DNA of 64,000 nucleotides. It comes from Brachycybe producta (Eukaryota > Arthropoda > Diplopoda > Playtdesmida > Andrognathidae). The stretch spans positions 1,054,001 through 1,118,000 of the forward strand of contig JAUPFP010000053.1 of NCBI GenBank assembly GCA_036925085.1, in the 5' to 3' direction. A model generated the notes under the pieces. The model was not told where the DNA came from. It saw only the letters and a program-made list of their open reading frames with translations, and did not search any database. The position numbers and the translations under genes are program-made. This document shows positions 1 through 10,755 of this stretch, piece after piece. The number at the start of each line of letters is the position of its first letter. Position 1 is the stretch's first letter.

Positions 1-178
1 CAATTCCAACTTCAAACTCAACTTCAACTTTAACTTCAACTGCAACTTCAACTTCAACTTCAACTTCAACTTCATTTTCAACTTCAACTTCAATTTCAAC
101 TTCAATTTTGAATTCGACTTCATCTTCAATTTCAACTTCAACTTCAATTTCAACATCAACTTCAACTTCACCTTCAAC
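1..178 (+). repeat. Tail of a unit entering from the left
   Basis: This fragment runs from a CAATTCC landmark through TTCATTTTC and TTTTGAATTCGAC to CAACATCAAC, ending where TTGAACTCC opens the next X unit. The same order of landmarks precedes TTGAACTCC near 12080-12256, 15000-15172, 35630-35806 and 48100-48276. It is therefore the normal upstream neighbour of an X unit, and the array continues to the left. Confidence 0.75.
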
Positions 179-766
179 TTGAACTCCAACTTCAACTTAA
201 ACTTCAAATTCAACTTCAGTTTCAACTTCAACATTGAATTCGACTTCATCTTCAATTTTAACTTCAACTTCAACTTCAATTTCTACTTCAACCTGGACTT
301 CAACTGCAATTTCAACTTCATCTTGAACTTCAAATTTAACTTCAAATTCAACTTCAACTTGAAATTCAACTTCAATGTTGTCTTCAACTTCAACTTCAAC
401 TTCAATATTGTGTTCAACTTCAACTTTGACTTTGACTTAAATTTCAACTTCAACTTCACTATCAACTTCAAATTCAACTTCAACTTGAACTCCAATTTCA
501 ACTTCAAATTCAACTTCGACTTAGACTTCGACTTCGACTTTGACTTTGACTTCGACTCTGACTTTAACTTTGACTTCAACTTCGACTTCAACTTCAACTT
601 CATTTTCAACTTTAACTTCATTTTCAACTTCAACTTCAACTTCAACTTCAACTTTAGCTTCAACTTCAATTTCAACTTCAACTTTGAATTCTACTTCAAC
701 TTCAATTTCAACTTAAACTTTAACTTCAAATTCAACTTCAACATCAATTTTGTGTTCAACTTCAAC

Positions 767-796
767 TTCGACTTTGACTTTGACTTCGACTCTGAC
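767..796 (+). other. G-rich five-hexamer cassette (first of many)
   Basis: Five hexamers stand together here: TTCGAC, two TTTGAC, TTCGAC and TCTGAC, followed by TTAAAA. The cassette recurs dozens of times, usually after ATTTTGTGTTC or ATTTTGTTTTC and before TTAAAATTC, TTAAATGTC, TTAAATTTC or TTTAACTTTGAC. A subgroup, common from 12.8 to 47 kb, has ATTGAC for the first TTTGAC. It concentrates G on a strand otherwise poor in it, and is better conserved than its surroundings. Whether a protein binds it is unknown. Confidence 0.7.
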
Positions 797-960
797 TTAA
801 AATTCAACTTCAATTTCAACTTCAACTTCAACTTCAATTTCAACTTTAACTCCAATATCAACTTCAACTTTAACTTCAACTTCAATTTCAACTTCAACTT
901 CAACTTCAACTTCAACTTCAACTTCAACTTCAACTTCAACTTCAACTTCAATTTTAAATT

Positions 961-1812
961 CAACTTCAACTTCAACATCAATTTTGTTTTCAACTTCAAC
1001 TTCGACTTTGACTTTGACTTCGACTCTGACTTAAATGTCAACTTCAATTTCAACTTCAACTTCAACTTCAACTTTAACTTCAACTTTAAATTCAAGGTCA
1101 ACTTCAATTTCAACTTCGACTTCAACTTCAAATTCAACATCAACTTCAGTTTCAACTTCAATTCCAACTTCAAACTCAACTTCAACTTTAACCTCAACTG
1201 CGACTTCAACTTCAACTTCAATTTCAACTTCAACTTCAACACTTCATCTTCAACTTCAACTTCAACTTCAATTTCAACTTCAACTTCAACTTCACCTTCA
1301 ACATCAACATCAACTTTAACTTCAACTTCAATTCCAACATCAAACTTAACTTCAACTGCAACTTCAAATACAACTTCAACTTTATTTTCAACTTCAACTT
1401 CAATTTCAACTTCAACTTTAACTTCAACTTCAACTTCAATTTCAACTTCGACTTCAACTTCAAATTCAACATCAACTTCAACTTCAACTTCAATTCCAAC
1501 TTCAAACTCAACTTCAACTTTAACTTCTGCAACTTCAACATCAAGTTCAACTTCAATTTTAACTTCAACTTCAACATCAACTTCAACTTCAACTTCAACT
1601 TCAACTTCAATTCCAACTTCAAACTTAACTTCATCTTTAACTTCAATTCCAACTTCAAACCCAACTTCAACTGCAACTTCAACTTCAACTTCAACTTCAT
1701 TTTCAACTTCAACTTCAATTTCAACTTCAACTTTAACTTCAAATTCAATTTCAACTTCAATTTTTGTTCTACTTCAACTTTGACTTTGACTTTGACTTCG
1801 ACTTCATCTTCA
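961..1812 (+). repeat. Direct repeat A, copy 1 (offset 1237)
   Basis: This block recurs at 2198-3049 with a constant offset of 1237. Matched landmarks are ATTTTG at 981 and 2218, GG at 1096 and 2333, and CCC at 1660 and 2897. The copies part after ACTTCATCTTCAA, where one continues TTTC and the other CTTC. I saw only scattered substitutions between them near 1535 and 2775. Confidence 0.85.
1239..1242 (+). other. Two-base phase slip (first of about 45)
   Basis: Between TTCAAC and TTCATC an extra AC shifts the six-base phase by two. The same slip in the same context recurs about 45 times by my count, including near 2477, 3694, 5150, 7915, 11600, 13049, 16175, 17931, 26609, 36867, 42926, 49327, 53044, 57501, 60721 and 63845. 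It marks a fixed position of the higher-order unit, and explains why the long frames change from Asn-Phe to Thr-Ser dipeptides there. Confidence 0.88.
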
Positions 1813-2197
1813 ATTTCAACTTCAACTTTGAATTCGACTTCATCTTCAATTTCAACTTCATCTTCAACTTCAATTTGAACTTCAACTTCAACTCCAACTT
1901 CAATTCCAACTTCAAACTCAACTTCAGCTTTAACTTCTGCAAATTCAACTTCAAGTTCAATTTCAATTTCAAGATCAACTTCATCTTCATCTTCAACTTC
2001 AACTTCAACTTCAATTTCAACATCAACTTCAACTTCACCTTCAACTTCAACTTCAACTTCAACTTCAACTTCAACTTCAACTTCAATTTCAACTTCAACT
2101 TCAACTTCAACTTCAATTCCAACTTCAAACTCAACTTCAACTTTAACTTCAACTGCAACTTCAACTTCAACTTCAACTTCAACTTCATTTTCAACTT
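1764..2197 (+). repeat. Y-type segment inside the X array
   Basis: This stretch carries Y landmarks, including TTCTGCAAATTC near 1936 followed by AAGTTC and AAGATC, in the order seen near 5580, 8346, 50702, 53473, 57930 and 61150. It sits between two X-type segments, so the 1.2-kb unit here is a chimera. It follows the one-base-short junction AATTTTTGTTC near 1758; the Y units have AATTTTGAGTTC at that place. Confidence 0.7.
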
Positions 2198-3049
2198 CAA
2201 CTTCAACTTCAACATCAATTTTGTTTTCAACTTCAACTTCGACTTTGACTTTGACTTCGACTCTGACTTAAATGTCAACTTCAATTTCAACTTCAACTTC
2301 AACTTCAACTTTAACTTCAACTTTAAATTCAAGGTCAACTTCAATTTCAACTTCGACTTCAACTTCAAATTCAACATCAACTTCAGTTTCAACTTCAATT
2401 CCAACTTCAAACTCAACTTCAACTTTAACCTCAACTGCGACTTCAACTTCAACTTCAATTTCAACTTCAACTTCAACACTTCATCTTCAACTTCAACTTC
2501 AACTTCAATTTCAACTTCAACTTCAACTTCACCTTCAACATCAACATCAACTTTAACTTCAACTTCAATTCCAACATCAAACTTAACTTCAACTGCAACT
2601 TCAAATACAACTTCAACTTTATTTTCAACTTCAACTTCAATTTCAACTTCAACTTTAACTTCAACTTCAACTTCAATTTCAACTTCGACTTCAACTTCAA
2701 ATTCAACATCAACTTCAACTTCAACTTCAATTCCAACTTCAAACTCAACTTCAACTTTAACTTCTGCAACTTCAACTTCAAGTTCAACTTGAATTTTAAC
2801 TTCAACTTCAACATCAACTTCAACTTCAACTTCAACTTCAACTTCAATTCCAACTTCAAACTTAACTTCATCTTTAACTTCAATTCCAACTTCAAACCCA
2901 ACTTCAACTGCAACTTCAACTTCAACTTCAACTTCATTTTCAACTTCAACTTCAATTTCAACTTCAACTTTAACTTCAAATTCAATTTCAACTTCAATTT
3001 TTGTTCTACTTCAACTTTGACTTTGACTTTGACTTCGACTTCATCTTCA
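2198..3049 (+). repeat. Direct repeat A, copy 2 (offset 1237)
   Basis: This is the second copy of 961-1812. It keeps the CAAGGTC variant (GG at 2333-2334), while most other X units have CAACGTC at that place. That makes the two blocks each other's closest relatives in the window. CCC lies at 2897-2899 and the one-base-short AATTTTTGTTC junction near 2997. Confidence 0.85.
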
Positions 3050-4028
3050 ACTTCATTTTCAACTTTAACTTCATTTTCAACTTCAACTTCAACTTCAACT
3101 TCAACTTTAGCTTCAACTTCAATTTCAACTTCAACTTTGAATTCTACTTCAACTTCAATTTCAACTTAAACTTTAACTTCAAATTCAACTTCAACATCAA
3201 TTTTGTGTTCAACTTCAACTTCGACTTTGACTTTGACTTCGACTCTGACTTAAAATTCAACTTCAATTTCAACTTCAACTTCAACTTCAATTTCAACTTT
3301 AACTCCAATATCAACTTCAACTTTAACTTCAACTTCAATTTCAACTTCAACTTCAACTTCAACTTCAACTTCAACTTCAACTTCAACTTCAACTTCAACT
3401 TCAATTTTAAATTCAACTTCAACTTCAACATCAATTTTGTTTTCAACTTCAACTTCGACTTTGACTTTGACTTCGACTCTGACTTAAATGTCAACTTCAA
3501 TTTCAACTTCAACTTCAACTTCAACTTTAACTTCAACTTTAAATTCAACGTCAACTTCAATTTCAACTTCGACTTCAACTTCAAATTCAACATCAACTTC
3601 AGTTTCAACTTCAATTCCAACTTCAAACTCAACTTCAACTTTAACCTCAACTGCGACTTCAACTTCAACTTCAATTTCAACTTCAACTTCAACACTTCAT
3701 CTTCAACTTCAACTTCAACTTCAATTTCAACTTCAACTTCAACTTCACCTTCAACATCAACATCAACTTTAACTTCAACTTCAATTCCAACATCAAACTT
3801 AACTTCAACTGCAACTTCAAATACAACTTCAACTTTATTTTCAACTTCAACTTCAATTTCAACTTCAACTTTAACTTCAACTTCAACTTCAATTTCAACT
3901 TCGACTTCAACTTCAAATTCAACATCAACTTCAACTTCAACTTCAATTCCAACTTCAAAATCAACTTCAACTTTAACTTCTGCAACTTCAACTTCAAGTT
4001 CAACTTCAATTTTAACTTCAACTTCAAC
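3050..4028 (+). repeat. X segment copied from 597-1575 (offset 2453)
   Basis: From CATTTTCAAC at 3054 the sequence follows 601 onward at an offset of 2453. It includes both G-rich cassettes, CTCCAATATC, the AC slip near 3694 and the TTCTGC slip near 3980. It differs from the source in having CAACGTC instead of CAAGGTC near 3548. Homology ends near 4028, where this copy reads TTCATCTTC. Confidence 0.8.
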
Positions 4029-4139
4029 TTCATCTTCAACTTCAACTTCAAATTCAATTTCAACATCAACTTCAACTTCACCTTCAACTTCAACTTCAAC
4101 TTCAACTTCAAATTCTACTTCAACTTCAACTTCGACTTC
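4029..4139 (+). repeat. X-to-Y transition
   Basis: This short stretch carries the X tail landmarks TTCATCTTC, CAACATCAAC and TTCACC, and leads into TTCGAC doublets. The same tail is seen near 18260-18370 and 26940-27050, where it continues into X sequence. Here it passes directly into the first Y unit. Confidence 0.55.
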
Positions 4140-4910
4140 AACTTCGACTTCAACTTCAACTTCATTTTCAACTTTAACTTCAACTTTAACTTCAACTTCA
4201 ACTTCAACTTCAACTTTGAATTCTACTTCAACTTCAATGTCAACTTAAACTTTAACTTCAAATTCAACTTCAACTCCAATTTCAATTTGAACTTCAACCT
4301 CAAGTTCACCTTCAACTTCAACTTCAAATTCAACTTCAACTTCAAATTCAACTTCAACTTCAACTCTAATTTCAACTTCAACTTCAACTTAGACTTCGAC
4401 TTCGACTTTGACTTTGACTTCGACTTCGACTCTGACTTTAAATTTGACTTCAACTTCGACTTCAACTTCAACTTCATTTTCAACTTCAACTTCATTTTCA
4501 ACTTCAACTTCAACTTCAACTTCAACTTTAGCTTCGACTTCAATTTCAACTTCAACTTTGAATTCTACTTCATCTTCAATTTCAACTTAAACTTTAACTT
4601 CAAATTCAACTTCAACATCAATTTTGTGTTCAACTTCAACTTTGACTTTGACTTTGACTTCGACTCTGACTTAAATTTCAACTTCAATTTCAATTTCAAC
4701 TTCAACTTCAACTTCAACTTCAACTTCAACTTCAACTTCAACTTCAACTTCAATTTTAAATTCAACTTCGACTTCAACATCAATTTTGTGTTCAACTTCA
4801 ACTTCGACTTTGACTTTGACTTCGACTCTGACTTAAATGTCAACTTCAATTTCAACTTCAACTTCAACTTCAATTTTAACTCCAATTTCAACTTCAACTT
4901 GAACTTGAAC

Positions 4911-5000
4911 TTTAACTTCAACTTTAACTTCAACTTTAACTTCAACTTTAACTTCAACTTTAACTTCAACTTTAACTTCAACTTTAACTTCAACTTTAAC
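4911..5000 (+). repeat. TTTAAC-TTCAAC dodecamer array, 8 units
   Basis: TTTAAC occurs at 4911 and then every 12 bases to 4995, alternating with TTCAAC, which makes eight units. The homologous arrays on the left also have eight (7676, 9847). Those on the right have four or three (50082, 52853, 57309, 60529, 63665). Confidence 0.9.
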
Positions 5001-6295
5001 TTCAACTTCAACTTCAATTTCAACTTCGACTTCAACTTCAAATTCAACATCAACTTCAGTTTCAACTTCAATTCCAACTTCAAACTCAACTTCAACTTTA
5101 ACTTCAACTGCGACTTCAACTTCAACTTTAATTTCAACTTCAACTTCAACACTTCATCTTCAACTTCAACTTCAATTTCAATTTCAACTTCAACTTCAAC
5201 TTCACCTTTAACATCAACATCAACTTCAACTTCAACTTCAACTTCAACTTCAATTCCAACTTCAAACTTAACTTCATCTTTAACTTCAATTCCAACTTCA
5301 AACCCAACTTCAACTGCAACTTCAACTTCAACTTCAACTTCATTTTCAACTTCAACTTCAATTTCAACTTCAACTTTAACTTCAAATTCAATTTCAACTT
5401 CAATTTTGAGTTCTACTTCAACTTTGACTTTGACTTTGACTTCGACTTCATCTTCAATTTCAACTTCAACTTTGAATTCGACTTCATCTTCAATTTCAAC
5501 TTCAACTTCAACTTCAATTTGAACTTCAACTTCAACTTCAACTTCAATTCCAACTTCAAACTCAACTTCAGCTTTAACTTCTGCAAATTCAACTTCAAGT
5601 TCAATTTCAATTTCAAGATCAACTTCAACTTCATCTTCAACTTCAACTTCAACTTCAATTTCAACATCAACTTCAACTTCACCTTCAACTTCAACTTCAA
5701 CTTCAATTTCAACTTCAACTTCAACTTCAATTTCAACTTCAACTTTATCGTCAAATTCAATTTCTATTTCAACTTCAACTTCAATTTCAACTTCAACTTT
5801 AGCTTCAACTTCAACTTCAACTTCAACTTCAAATTCAACTTCAACTTCAACTCCAATTTCAAATCCAACTTCGACTTCGACTTTGACTTTGACTTTGACT
5901 TCGACTCTGACTTTAACTTTGACTTCAACTTCGACTTCAACTTCAACTTCATTTTCAACTTCAACTTCAACTTTAGCTTCAACTTCAATTTCAACTTAAA
6001 CTTTAATTTCAAATTCAACTTCAACATCAATTTTGTGTGCAACTTCAACTTAGACTTCGACTTCGACTTTGACTTTGACTTCAAATTCGACTTCAACTTC
6101 AACTTCATTTTCAACTTCAACTTCAACTTCAACTTTAGCTTCGACTTCAATTTCATCTTCAACTTTGAATTCTACTTCAACTTCAATTTCAACTTAAACT
6201 TTAATTTCAAATTTAACTTCAACATCAATTTTGTGTTCAACTTCAACTTCAACTTTGACTTTGACTTCGACTCTGACTTTAATTTTGACTTCAAT

Positions 6296-6361
6296 TTCGA
6301 CTTCAACTTCGACTTCAACTTCGACTTCAACTTCGACTTCAACTTCGACTTCAACTTCGAC
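6296..6361 (+). repeat. TTCGAC-TTCAAC dodecamer array, 6 units
   Basis: TTCGAC occurs at 6296, 6308, 6320, 6332, 6344 and 6356. Each unit carries one CpG and one TCGA site, making this one of the most CpG-dense stretches of the left array. The homologous array at 9061 has seven units, which accounts for the 12-base change in offset between the two Y copies. Confidence 0.92.
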
Positions 6362-7675
6362 TTCAACTTCAACTTCATTTTCAACTTTAATTTCAACTTT
6401 AACTTCAACTTCAACTTCAACTTCAACTTTGAATTCTACTTCAACTTCAATTTCAACTTAAACTTTATCTTCAAATTCAACTTCAACTCCAATTTCAACT
6501 TGAACTTCAACCTCAAGTTCACCTTCAACTTCAACTTCAAATTCAACTTCAACTTCAAATTCAACTTCAACTTCAACTCCAATTTCAACTTCAACTTCAA
6601 CTTAGACTTCGACTTCGACTTTGACTTTGACTTCAACTTCGACTTCAACTTCAACTTCATTTTCAACTTCAACTTCATTTTCAACTTCAACTTCAACTTC
6701 AACTTTAGCTTCGACTTCAATTTCATCTTCAACTTTGAATTCTACTTCAACTTCAATTTCAACTTAAACTTTAACTTCAAATTCAACTTCAACATCAATT
6801 TTGTGTGCAACTTCAACTTCGACTTTGACTTTGACTTCGACTCTGACTTAAATTTCAACTTCAATTTCAACTTCAACTTTAACTTCAACTACAATTTCAA
6901 CTTCGACTTCAACTTCAACTTCATTTTCAACTTTAACTTCAACTTTAACTTCAACTTCAACTTCAACTTCAACTTTGAATTCTACTTCAACTTCAATTTC
7001 AACTTAAACTTTAACTTCAAATTCAACTTCAACTCCAATTTCAATTTGAACTTCAACCTCAAGTTCACCTTCAACTTCAACTTCAAATTCAACTTCAACT
7101 TCAAATTCAACTTCAACTTCAACTCTAATTTCAACTTCAACTTCAACTTAGACTTCGACTTCGACTTTGACTTTGACTTCGACTTCGACTCTGACTTTAA
7201 ATTTGACTTCAACTTCGACTTCAACTTCAACTTCATTTTCAACTTCAACTTCATTTTCAACTTCAACTTCAACTTCAACTTCAACTTTAGCTTCGACTTC
7301 AATTTCAACTTCAACTTTGAATTCTACTTCATCTTCAATTTCAACTTAAACTTTAACTTCAAATTCAACTTCAACATCAATTTTGTGTTCAACTTCAACT
7401 TTGACTTTGACTTTGACTTCGACTCTGACTTAAATTTCAACTTCAATTTCAATTTCAACTTCAACTTCAACTTCAACTTCAACTTCAACTTCAACTTCAA
7501 CTTCAACTTCAACTTCAATTTTAAATTCAACTTCGACTTCAACATCAATTTTGTGTTCAACTTCAACTTCGACTTTGACTTTGACTTCGACTCTGACTTA
7601 AATGTCAACTTCAATTTCAACTTCAACTTCAACTTCAATTTTAACTCCAATTTCAACTTCAACTTGAACTTGAAC

Positions 7676-7765
7676 TTTAACTTCAACTTTAACTTCAACT
7701 TTAACTTCAACTTTAACTTCAACTTTAACTTCAACTTTAACTTCAACTTTAACTTCAACTTTAAC
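7676..7765 (+). repeat. TTTAAC-TTCAAC dodecamer array, 8 units
   Basis: TTTAAC occurs every 12 bases from 7676 to 7760. This is the exact counterpart of 4911-5000 at offset 2765, with the same unit number. Confidence 0.9.
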
Positions 7766-9060
7766 TTCAACTTCAACTTCAATTTCAACTTCGACTTCAA
7801 CTTCAAATTCAACATCAACTTCAGTTTCAACTTCAATTCCAACTTCAAACTCAACTTCAACTTTAACTTCAACTGCGACTTCAACTTCAACTTTAATTTC
7901 AACTTCAACTTCAACACTTCATCTTCAACTTCAACTTCAATTTCAATTTCAACTTCAACTTCAACTTCACCTTTAACATCAACATCAACTTCAACTTCAA
8001 CTTCAACTTCAACTTCAATTCCAACTTCAAACTTAACTTCATCTTTAACTTCAATTCCAACTTCAAACCCAACTTCAACTGCAACTTCAACTTCAACTTC
8101 AACTTCATTTTCAACTTCAACTTCAATTTCAACTTCAACTTTAACTTCAAATTCAATTTCAACTTCAATTTTGAGTTCTACTTCAACTTTGACTTTGACT
8201 TTGACTTCGACTTCATCTTCAATTTCAACTTCAACTTTGAATTCGACTTCATCTTCAATTTCAACTTCAACTTCAACTTCAATTTGAACTTCAACTTCAA
8301 CTTCAACTTCAATTCCAACTTCAAACTCAACTTCAGCTTTAACTTCTGCAAATTCAACTTCAAGTTCAATTTCAATTTCAAGATCAACTTCAACTTCATC
8401 TTCAACTTCAACTTCAACTTCAATTTCAACATCAACTTCAACTTCACCTTCAACTTCAACTTCAACTTCAACTTCAACTTCAACTTCAACTTCAATTTCA
8501 ACTTCAACTTTATCGTCAAATTCAATTTCTATTTCAACTTCAACTTCAATTTCAACTTCAACTTTAGCTTCAACTTCAACTTCAACTTCAACTTCAAATT
8601 CAACTTCAACTTCAACTCCAATTTCAAATCCAACTTCGACTTCGACTTTGACTTTGACTTTGACTTCGACTCTGACTTTAACTTTGACTTCAACTTCGAC
8701 TTCAACTTCAACTTCATTTTCAACTTCAACTTCAACTTTAGCTTCAACTTCAATTTCAACTTAAACTTTAATTTCAAATTCAACTTCAACATCAATTTTG
8801 TGTGCAACTTCAACTTAGACTTCGACTTCGACTTTGACTTTGACTTCAAATTCGACTTCAACTTCAACTTCATTTTCAACTTCAACTTCAACTTCAACTT
8901 TAGCTTCGACTTCAATTTCATCTTCAACTTTGAATTCTACTTCAACTTCAATTTCAACTTAAACTTTAATTTCAAATTTAACTTCAACATCAATTTTGTG
9001 TTCAACTTCAACTTCAACTTTGACTTTGACTTCGACTCTGACTTTAATTTTGACTTCAAT

Positions 9061-9138
9061 TTCGACTTCAACTTCGACTTCAACTTCGACTTCAACTTCG
9101 ACTTCAACTTCGACTTCAACTTCGACTTCAACTTCGAC
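9061..9138 (+). repeat. TTCGAC-TTCAAC dodecamer array, 7 units
   Basis: TTCGAC occurs at 9061, 9073, 9085, 9097, 9109, 9121 and 9133. It is one unit longer than its counterpart at 6296. Slippage or unequal exchange by exactly one 12-base unit is the simplest explanation. Confidence 0.92.
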
Positions 9139-9680
9139 TTCAACTTCAACTTCATTTTCAACTTTAATTTCAACTTTAACTTCAACTTCAACTTCAACTT
9201 CAACTTTGAATTCTACTTCAACTTCAATTTCAACTTAAACTTTATCTTCAAATTCAACTTCAACTCCAATTTCAACTTGAACTTCAACCTCAAGTTCACC
9301 TTCAACTTCAACTTCAAATTCAACTTCAACTTCAAATTCAACTTCAACTTCAACTCCAATTTCAACTTCAACTTCAACTTAGACTTCGACTTCGACTTTG
9401 ACTTTGACTTCAACTTCGACTTCAACTTCAACTTCATTTTCAACTTCAACTTCATTTTCAACTTCAACTTCAACTTCAACTTTAGCTTCGACTTCAATTT
9501 CATCTTCAACTTTGAATTCTACTTCAACTTCAATTTCAACTTAAACTTTAACTTCAAATTCAACTTCAACATCAATTTTGTGTGCAACTTCAACTTCGAC
9601 TTTGACTTTGACTTCGACTCTGACTTAAATTTCAACTTCAATTTCAACTTCAACTTTAACTTCAACTACAATTTCAACTT

Positions 9681-10755
9681 CAACTTCAACTTCAACTTCA
9701 ATTTTAAATACAACTTCAACTTCAACATCAATTTTGTGTTCAACTTCAACTTCGACTTTGACTTTGACTTCGACTCTGACTTAAATGTCAACTTCAATTT
9801 CAACTTCAACTTCAACTTCAACTTTAACTCCAATTTCAACTTCAACTTTAACTTCAACTTTAACTTCAACTTTAACTTCAACTTTAACTTCAACTTTAAC
9901 TTCAACTTTAACTTCAACTTTAACTTCAACTTTAACTTCAACTTCAACTTCAATTTCAACATCGACTTCAACTTCAAATTCAACATCAACTTCAGTTTCA
10001 ACTTCAATTCCAACTTCAAACTCAACTTCAACTTTAACTTCAACTGCAACTTCAACTTCAACTTCAATTTCAACTTCAACTTAAACACTTCATCTTCAAC
10101 TTCAACTTCAACTTCAACTTCAACTTCAACTTCACCTTCAACATCAACATCAACTTCAACTTCAACTTCAACTTCAACTTCAACTTTGAATTCGACTTCA
10201 TCTTCAATTTCAACTTCAACTTCAACTTCAACTGCAACTTCAATTTCAATTTCAACTTCAACTTCAACTTCAACTTCAACTTTGAATTCGACTTCATTTT
10301 CAATTTCAACTTCAACTTCAACTAAAATTTCAACTTCAACTTTAACTTCAACTTCAACTTTGAATTCGACTTCATCTTCAATTTCAACTTCAACTTCAAC
10401 TTCAACTGCAACTTCAATTTCAACTTCAACTTCATTGTCAACTTCAATTTCTATTTCAACTTCAATTTCAACTCCAATTTCAACTTCAACGTCATCTTCA
10501 ACTTCAACTTCAACTTTAACTTCAACTTCAACTTCAATTTTGAGTTCAACTTCAACTTCGAATTTGACTTTGACTTCGAATTCATCTTCAATTTCAACTT
10601 CAACTTCAATTTCAACTTCAACTTCATCGTCAACTTCAACTTCAACTTCAATTTCAACTTCAACTTCAACTTCAACTTCAATTTCAACTTCATTTTCAAC
10701 TTTAACTTCAACTTTAACTTCAACTTTAACTTCAACTTCAACTTCAACTTCAACT
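9681..10755 (+). repeat. Partial third Y unit with CTAAAATTTC segment
   Basis: After the tandem pair the sequence carries ATTTTAAATAC near 9700, an eight-unit TTTAAC array at 9847-9936, a variant phase slip (TTAAACACTTC near 10081), CTAAAATTTC near 10322, TTCATTGTC near 10432, CAACGTCATC near 10488, and TTCGAATTTGAC near 10557. The last four landmarks recur in the same order near 55310-55560, 58310-58550 and 61535-61790. This is therefore the left representative of a segment otherwise confined to the right end. Confidence 0.7.
9847..9936 (+). repeat. TTTAAC-TTCAAC dodecamer array, 8 units
   Basis: TTTAAC occurs every 12 bases from 9847 to 9931. The flanks differ slightly from the arrays at 4911 and 7676 (CTCCAATTTC directly upstream, no TTGAACTTGAAC), but the unit number is the same. 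Confidence 0.9.

Larger units (their letters stand above)
179..1575 (+). repeat. X unit 1, near-complete
   Basis: This is the first full X unit. Landmarks in order are TTGAACTCC at 179, CCTGG at 292-296, TTGAAATTCAA near 360, TTCACTATC near 455, ATTTTGTGTTC near 748, the G-rich cassette at 767-796, CTCCAATATC near 850, a pure TTCAAC run near 890-950, a second cassette at 1001-1030, the GG of CAAGGTC at 1096-1097, the AC phase slip near 1240, and the TTCTGC slip near 1526. The same order recurs in other X units in this window. Nothing suggests coding or transcription. Confidence 0.8.
4140..6903 (+). repeat. Left Y unit, copy 1 of a tandem pair
   Basis: This Y unit is repeated immediately downstream. 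Its landmarks are CCTCAAGTTCACC near 4298, the TTTAAC dodecamer array at 4911-5000, the AC slip near 5150, CCC at 5303-5305, TTTTGAGTTC near 5404, TTCTGCAAATTC near 5580, TTTATCGTC near 5745, the TTCGAC dodecamer array at 6296-6361, and a second CCTCAAGTTCACC near 6510. Offsets to the second copy are 2759 at first, 2765 after a one-hexamer indel, and 2777 after one extra dodecamer. The start is placed at the shared TTCGAC doublet. Confidence 0.85.
6904..9680 (+). repeat. Left Y unit, copy 2 of a tandem pair
   Basis: This is the second copy, in direct orientation and abutting the first. CCC is at 8068-8070, exactly 2765 from 5303. It has one extra hexamer near 7490 and one extra dodecamer in the TTCGAC array. 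Homology with copy 1 ends just past a CAACTACAATTTC landmark (near 6886 and 9665), where copy 1 continues TTCGAC and copy 2 continues TTCAAC. Confidence 0.85.

Noticed and set aside
767..796. CENP-B box
   Set aside because: TTCG is present but the A and CGGG positions of that box are not. I saw no CGGG in the window.
1660..1662. G-quadruplex or i-motif potential at CCC loci
   Set aside because: Each CCC stands alone with no neighbouring C or G runs, so four-strand folding is not supported.
6296..6361. CRISPR array
   Set aside because: The periodicity is 6 or 12 bases with no unique spacers of 25-40 bases, and no cas-like gene is present.
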